Shown here in pieces: positions 57,601 through 60,365 of a stretch of 60,365 nucleotides of DNA. The stretch is from Oscillospiraceae bacterium. Lineage in GTDB: Bacteria > Bacillota > Clostridia > Oscillospirales > Oscillospiraceae. Under the pieces are notes generated by a model. The model did not search any database and was not told where the DNA came from. It was given only the letters and a program-made list of their open reading frames with translations. Numbering within the stretch: position 1 is the first letter of the stretch; each line of letters starts with the position of its first letter. A program made the position numbers and the translations under genes. Location of the stretch: positions 1 through 60,365 of the forward strand of contig JAFTYM010000030.1 of the NCBI GenBank assembly GCA_017461585.1. The letters run 5' to 3'.

Positions 57601-60365
57601 AGGACATCCGTAATGTTCAGACGCCAGGTGTCTTTGCCGTTTTCCGTCTTGAGGTAGCGGGCCGTGACGGTGGCGGCACCCTCAGGCTCGGTCTTGACCG
57701 TCAGGGTATAGGCGGGCTCTGTGATCTCAGGAATCTCCACATTCGCGGTGTAGACATTCAGGCCCTTGTCGTATCCCATTTCCAGAATGACGATCTTGCC
57801 ATCGGCAGTGGTCAGAACAGCGGTGGGCTGGTAGTCCAGGATCTCGTAGCCACCGTCTTCCAAAAAGCCCTTGTTGCCGTAGATCATGTGATCGGCATCC
57901 TTGCCGAAAATATCATGACCGCTGTTAAACTGAACGTAGTTCACATCCCAGCTTTCGCCGTCAAAGCTGGCAGTACCGTAGCCAGTAGAGGACCAGCCGG
58001 ATTCAAAGTGCTTCACCCGGAAACCTGCCACATGCAGATTCTCCAGAGAAGTACCCTCCAGGTCGATGTCAGTGGGCCACAGATAGTACACTGTGCCGTT
58101 CTTCAGCTGCTGCGCCACCTTGTCATGGATCGTATGCGCGGTCCAGGTCTTGCCGTTGTTGTCAGAGGTATAGACATAGAAGCCATACTTCTCATAGTCC
58201 AGCTTCTTGGCCGCGACCACGGCGATCTCATCACCATTACCCCAGACGGTCTGAATACCGCTGCGGTCATCCATCTCGCCTTCCTCAGGCAGGGCAGGTA
58301 CGTCGAGTTTCTCCCACTGGCCGTCCACCAGCTTGTGGACAGTGCTGGTGGTCATGGCGAAGGTCTGGCCGTTGCTGGCGATCAGAGCACCTACATAGCC
58401 GCCGTCCAGCTCAGTTATGGTACTCTTCTCCACGTCATAGCACAGCACGGTGCGCTCTGCGGAGCCGTCCTCCTGCCTCTGCATGGCAGCCAGATACAGC
58501 ACATCACCGGAGGCGCCAGACAGGCTGGTAACACCGAAGAAGCCGTCGCCGGTAATGTCAGAATAGGTGTCCACCGTATTCTCCACCGCTTCATCATACT
58601 TGTTGGTGCGGGTGTACTGGGTGTTCCAGCGGGTATGCTCGGACACCAGGCCTCGGGTCATATCCAGGGTGTACAGGATCCAGCTCTCATCGTACTTATA
58701 GACGAAGTGCTGGCCCACATAGGTACCGTCGCCAAGATTCTGATTGTCAGTCATCACCTGGTTGCGGCGCAGGATATACACGGTGTCCTCGCCGTTGTAC
58801 CAGTAATAGTCATTAGCGCCATTGTCACCCTCCAGCACCAGGGTCTCGTCAGTGTAGAAGGTGTCATAGAAATAACCGGACTGTTCAGGGATGGTACAGT
58901 CGAACTCATATGTCTCGCCGGCATAGGTGACAGTAAGGGCTGCGTCCTGAGCCTGGTCGGAGATCTCACCGATCAGGTTGTACATACTGAACTTCAAATC
59001 CTCGCCGTCCTGCGTCATGCCCTTAGTGTTGACAAAGGCATCCTCTCCCTCCACAGTGAGCGTGAACTCGAAGCCGTATCGATCGATGGGCAGATATGTA
59101 AATTCCTGATTCAGTGTAAGCGTGATGGAGGTGTTGGTCACCTGGGCACCCACGATTTTCAGGGAGTCGGCGCTCTCCACCTCGGGATAGACGCCGTTGG
59201 CCTCAAAGGTCAGCATGGGCAGGCGGCCCTCTGCATCAACATAGGCGTCGCCCAACTGCGCTGCAGTCAGCGTGGCAACCGCACCGTTGGTCACCTCTCC
59301 ATAGGCCACCATACCGGCGTTGATTGTCCCGGTCTGGATGAAGTAGCTGTTTTCGATTCCTTCACCCTCCGTTTTGGCAATGCCCCTGGGGCTATAGTAA
59401 TCGCCGCTGGCTGCCGCGCCGGAGATCAGCGCACCGCCGTTGTAGCAGTTGACGATGCGGCCGTCGTTGGTGTAGGCAATGCCGCCCATTTCACAGCCAT
59501 CGGAACCCAGGCTGTCCAGACTGCCCAGGTTATAGCAGTTCAGCAGCAGTGCGCCATTGCCCACATACGAGGCGATGCCGGCCATGGTGGCAGACCAGCC
59601 CTGCCGGACCGTATTGGTGATCGCACCGTAGTTGGCGCAGTTGACGATACTGCCGTAGTTACTGTTCACGAGACCGCCAACAAAGCTGTAGCCGTTCAGA
59701 TCGGCCTTGTTGACGCAGTTGGCGATAATACCATCGTTTCGATAAGCAAAAGAACCCATCCAGCGGCCGCTGATGGAGCCGCTCTCAATGGTCAGGTTCT
59801 TCACGGTACCGGTGGATTTGATCTGGTAGAACAAGCCGCCGTAACCTTCGGAGCCGCCGTCAATGACCAGATCGATCAGCTTCTTGCCATTGCCGTCAAA
59901 GGTACCGCCGAAATAGCGGGAATCAACGCTGCCGGGAAGTGTAATGCCTTCGAGGTCGATGTCAGCGGTCAGCGTCACTGTCTTGCCGGTAAAGTCGTCC
60001 TGCAGGCCAGCCTCGTTGGAGCCGTTCAGCAGGGACATGAAGCCGATGAATTCGTCGGCAGTATCCAGTTCGAACGAGGTGGCATCGGCGCTGTACCAAC
60101 TCACGTCCAGTTCCACCTCCTGGTCAATGACCTTCAAAACAGGTACAGTTTCACCACTCAGGTAAATCGTAGCATCATTGTACACATCTTCAATAAAGGT
60201 GAAACTGTATTTGTTTGGAACCTGTACATCCTCTGTGAAGGTCGTGCCGTCCAGCTCAAACACCGTGTCGGTCGGAGTAACCATCAGAACGATGTAGGGA
60301 ATAGTGGTACTGTCGGACTTCTGCTGCACAGTGACAGTATTGTTTTGGCCGACAATCAGACCCAG
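54657..60365 (-). CDS. giant dockerin-bearing surface protein (5' end outside the window)
   Basis: At least 1,902 residues; the frame stays open to the window edge, so the start and any signal peptide are missing. Visible order: GLUG-like right-handed beta repeats (about nt 59950-59340, repeating GGLV/I-N-xxGxIxNCxN), a beta-propeller-like region, an InlB-type repeat near nt 57715 (YTLTVKTEPEGAATVTARYL), a second propeller-like region, a FIVAR-like three-helix segment (nt about 55905-55680), a DUF4430-like domain (LHLFIYATEVFYCDV ... LLGTEALNI), and a C-terminal type I dockerin of two calcium-binding repeats (GDANSDGIVNNVDAMLILQY and CDVNGDGTVNNVDAMLVLQY). No catalytic domain is recognised. 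The dockerin would bind the cohesin protein next door. Confidence 0.88.
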   Translation of the reverse strand: MGLIVGQNNTVTVQQKSDSTTIPYIVLMVTPTDTVFELDGTTFTEDVQVPNKYSFTFIEDVYNDATIYLSGETVPVLKVIDQEVELDVSWYSADATSFELDTADEFIGFMSLLNGSNEAGLQDDFTGKTVTLTADIDLEGITLPGSVDSRYFGGTFDGNGKKLIDLVIDGGSEGYGGLFYQIKSTGTVKNLTIESGSISGRWMGSFAYRNDGIIANCVNKADLNGYSFVGGLVNSNYGSIVNCANYGAITNTVRQGWSATMAGIASYVGNGALLLNCYNLGSLDSLGSDGCEMGGIAYTNDGRIVNCYNGGALISGAAASGDYYSPRGIAKTEGEGIENSYFIQTGTINAGMVAYGEVTNGAVATLTAAQLGDAYVDAEGRLPMLTFEANGVYPEVESADSLKIVGAQVTNTSITLTLNQEFTYLPIDRYGFEFTLTVEGEDAFVNTKGMTQDGEDLKFSMYNLIGEISDQAQDAALTVTYAGETYEFDCTIPEQSGYFYDTFYTDETLVLEGDNGANDYYWYNGEDTVYILRRNQVMTDNQNLGDGTYVGQHFVYKYDESWILYTLDMTRGLVSEHTRWNTQYTRTNKYDEAVENTVDTYSDITGDGFFGVTSLSGASGDVLYLAAMQRQEDGSAERTVLCYDVEKSTITELDGGYVGALIASNGQTFAMTTSTVHKLVDGQWEKLDVPALPEEGEMDDRSGIQTVWGNGDEIAVVAAKKLDYEKYGFYVYTSDNNGKTWTAHTIHDKVAQQLKNGTVYYLWPTDIDLEGTSLENLHVAGFRVKHFESGWSSTGYGTASFDGESWDVNYVQFNSGHDIFGKDADHMIYGNKGFLEDGGYEILDYQPTAVLTTADGKIVILEMGYDKGLNVYTANVEIPEITEPAYTLTVKTEPEGAATVTARYLKTENGKDTWRLNITDVLQGYNFSKWSNGLSEPQIEVQVDSNNTGEVVFTAACVPVEIKLDETLELRPVIGAPSSSTATQLSNTMEPTNGQPLGIRVSYHVAANVGSANLTVTLKYKDGEEIASSTNTWVNQGTTQVVAGIDMDKLKAANGVIVATLSGSKTTELGAEINFNDTREYTVDLDGIDQAMSGEDLNIKRWEAAGGKPVTDGQNAAGALIMSVETITDEVTGITTIYTAGPGGITRKTTAENQFTAMSGDFNTGGEWGQFNNGIYAIGGTDEDNMLLFMEETVVGDANGRTGIHLYTLNEEDRWVAVEGGAMAERNMSTQQMEYNVEGLEASWLSLTDGVVLGDQVFILSNAGLILWNGEKWAVSQVAEGITLNSLEKIDDNTIIAGSNQGLWKYASGAWSQITWSTNEGINESLDPSSRLYVLSGAPNGNVYVAGDARQDYYSKSYLTNGDIYRVRTARTTDMYCVAKMPVDTDHTNGSYTMGEDFNGNIYAACAGISCQNGWNGSTGGFLYSVDTEKGEWKLINVGGDMYDYSAGGTALYGTAIKSFITPQDGLTLFTGYFATLYAIDELPEGSVDMDSVRANAKAELKEYYESFAEDNYTEEEYADLTDAYEDGVAAIEAAENLSGAAEALEAAKAALDAVKPSLLGSKTVRLSVSKDGTYFNGSGTVLASVPVTVEYFDLALYGLEEFYKYGADGEVLKQPTVLHLFIYATEVFYCDVDASDAGKGYLFNEGLLGTEALNITGSATSLYMTNFWGHSENLTYYHNHAYPLMSEGWGSTADWILLNNGDFVELAMYTDWSFWQNPNAGFKYVASADGSIVDEITQNSGTLSVRRATADGQGGRSDVTMPNVDVYWIAADDVKSNVTEWHYLTKSDADGKFTYDFSDMEAGDYYIGVAGDGVSSPGMIIVHKTDDSVEEDPDLLGDANSDGIVNNVDAMLILQYSSGVTTNVTPNLSVCDVNGDGTVNNVDAMLVLQYSSGVLEKFPVE

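Overview
The window looks like a chromosome segment of a gut-type anaerobe of the Bacillota, class Clostridia, most likely Oscillospirales/Ruminococcaceae. This is an inference from gene content: RNase J, QueH, a ClpE-type unfoldase with an N-terminal zinc finger, EcfA1-A2-T followed by truA, CvpA beside a DUF5711-like protein, several ECF sigma/membrane anti-sigma pairs, DUF2284 proteins, and cohesin and dockerin modules. Strong GGAGG-type ribosome sites and intrinsic terminators are everywhere.

Layout. 0.2-3.9 kb: two tandem ECF sigma/anti-sigma operons that share promoter and terminator spacers. 4.0-5.3 kb: an orphan holin-endolysin pair behind a palindromic promoter. 5.4-10.5 kb (plus strand): DacF-like carboxypeptidase, glucose-6-phosphate isomerase, a small P-loop protein, QueH and an ArsB/NhaD-like permease. 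10.6-19.5 kb (minus): three small helical/membrane proteins, an HHxxxDG acyltransferase, two ABC ATPase-permease pairs, a two-component system and two more membrane proteins. This is plausibly a cell-envelope stress, peptide-resistance or export locus. 19.7-24.4 kb: an SDR, a third sigma pair whose partner has a beta-propeller ectodomain, a VOC protein and a TtcA-like enzyme. 24.6-25.8 kb: rplM-rpsI, with the 3' end of rpsI duplicated around a folded repeat element. 26-35 kb: LysR/PutP, an acetyltransferase, RNase J, an ArsC-like protein, a Na/Pi cotransporter and a fourth sigma/anti-sigma pair. 35-38.7 kb: DUF2284 and zinc-ribbon membrane proteins, and YfcE. 38.8-47.2 kb (minus): one long operon running methyltransferase, ecfA1, ecfA2, ecfT, truA, DUF5711, cvpA, clpE. 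47.4-50.1 kb: a MecA-like small protein, smpB, a cyclophilin, an SDR and ssrA (tmRNA), so both trans-translation partners are present.

After ssrA the character changes. An IS3 transposase, an array of stem-loops and, from about 52.8 kb, DNA that is visibly richer in G+C carry a class B sortase, a sortase-anchored cohesin protein and a giant dockerin protein that runs off the window. These three genes form the most interesting system here: a compact, cellulosome-like surface assembly in which the sortase would attach the cohesin scaffold to the wall and the cohesin would capture the dockerin protein. Placement just behind ssrA suggests an acquired island.
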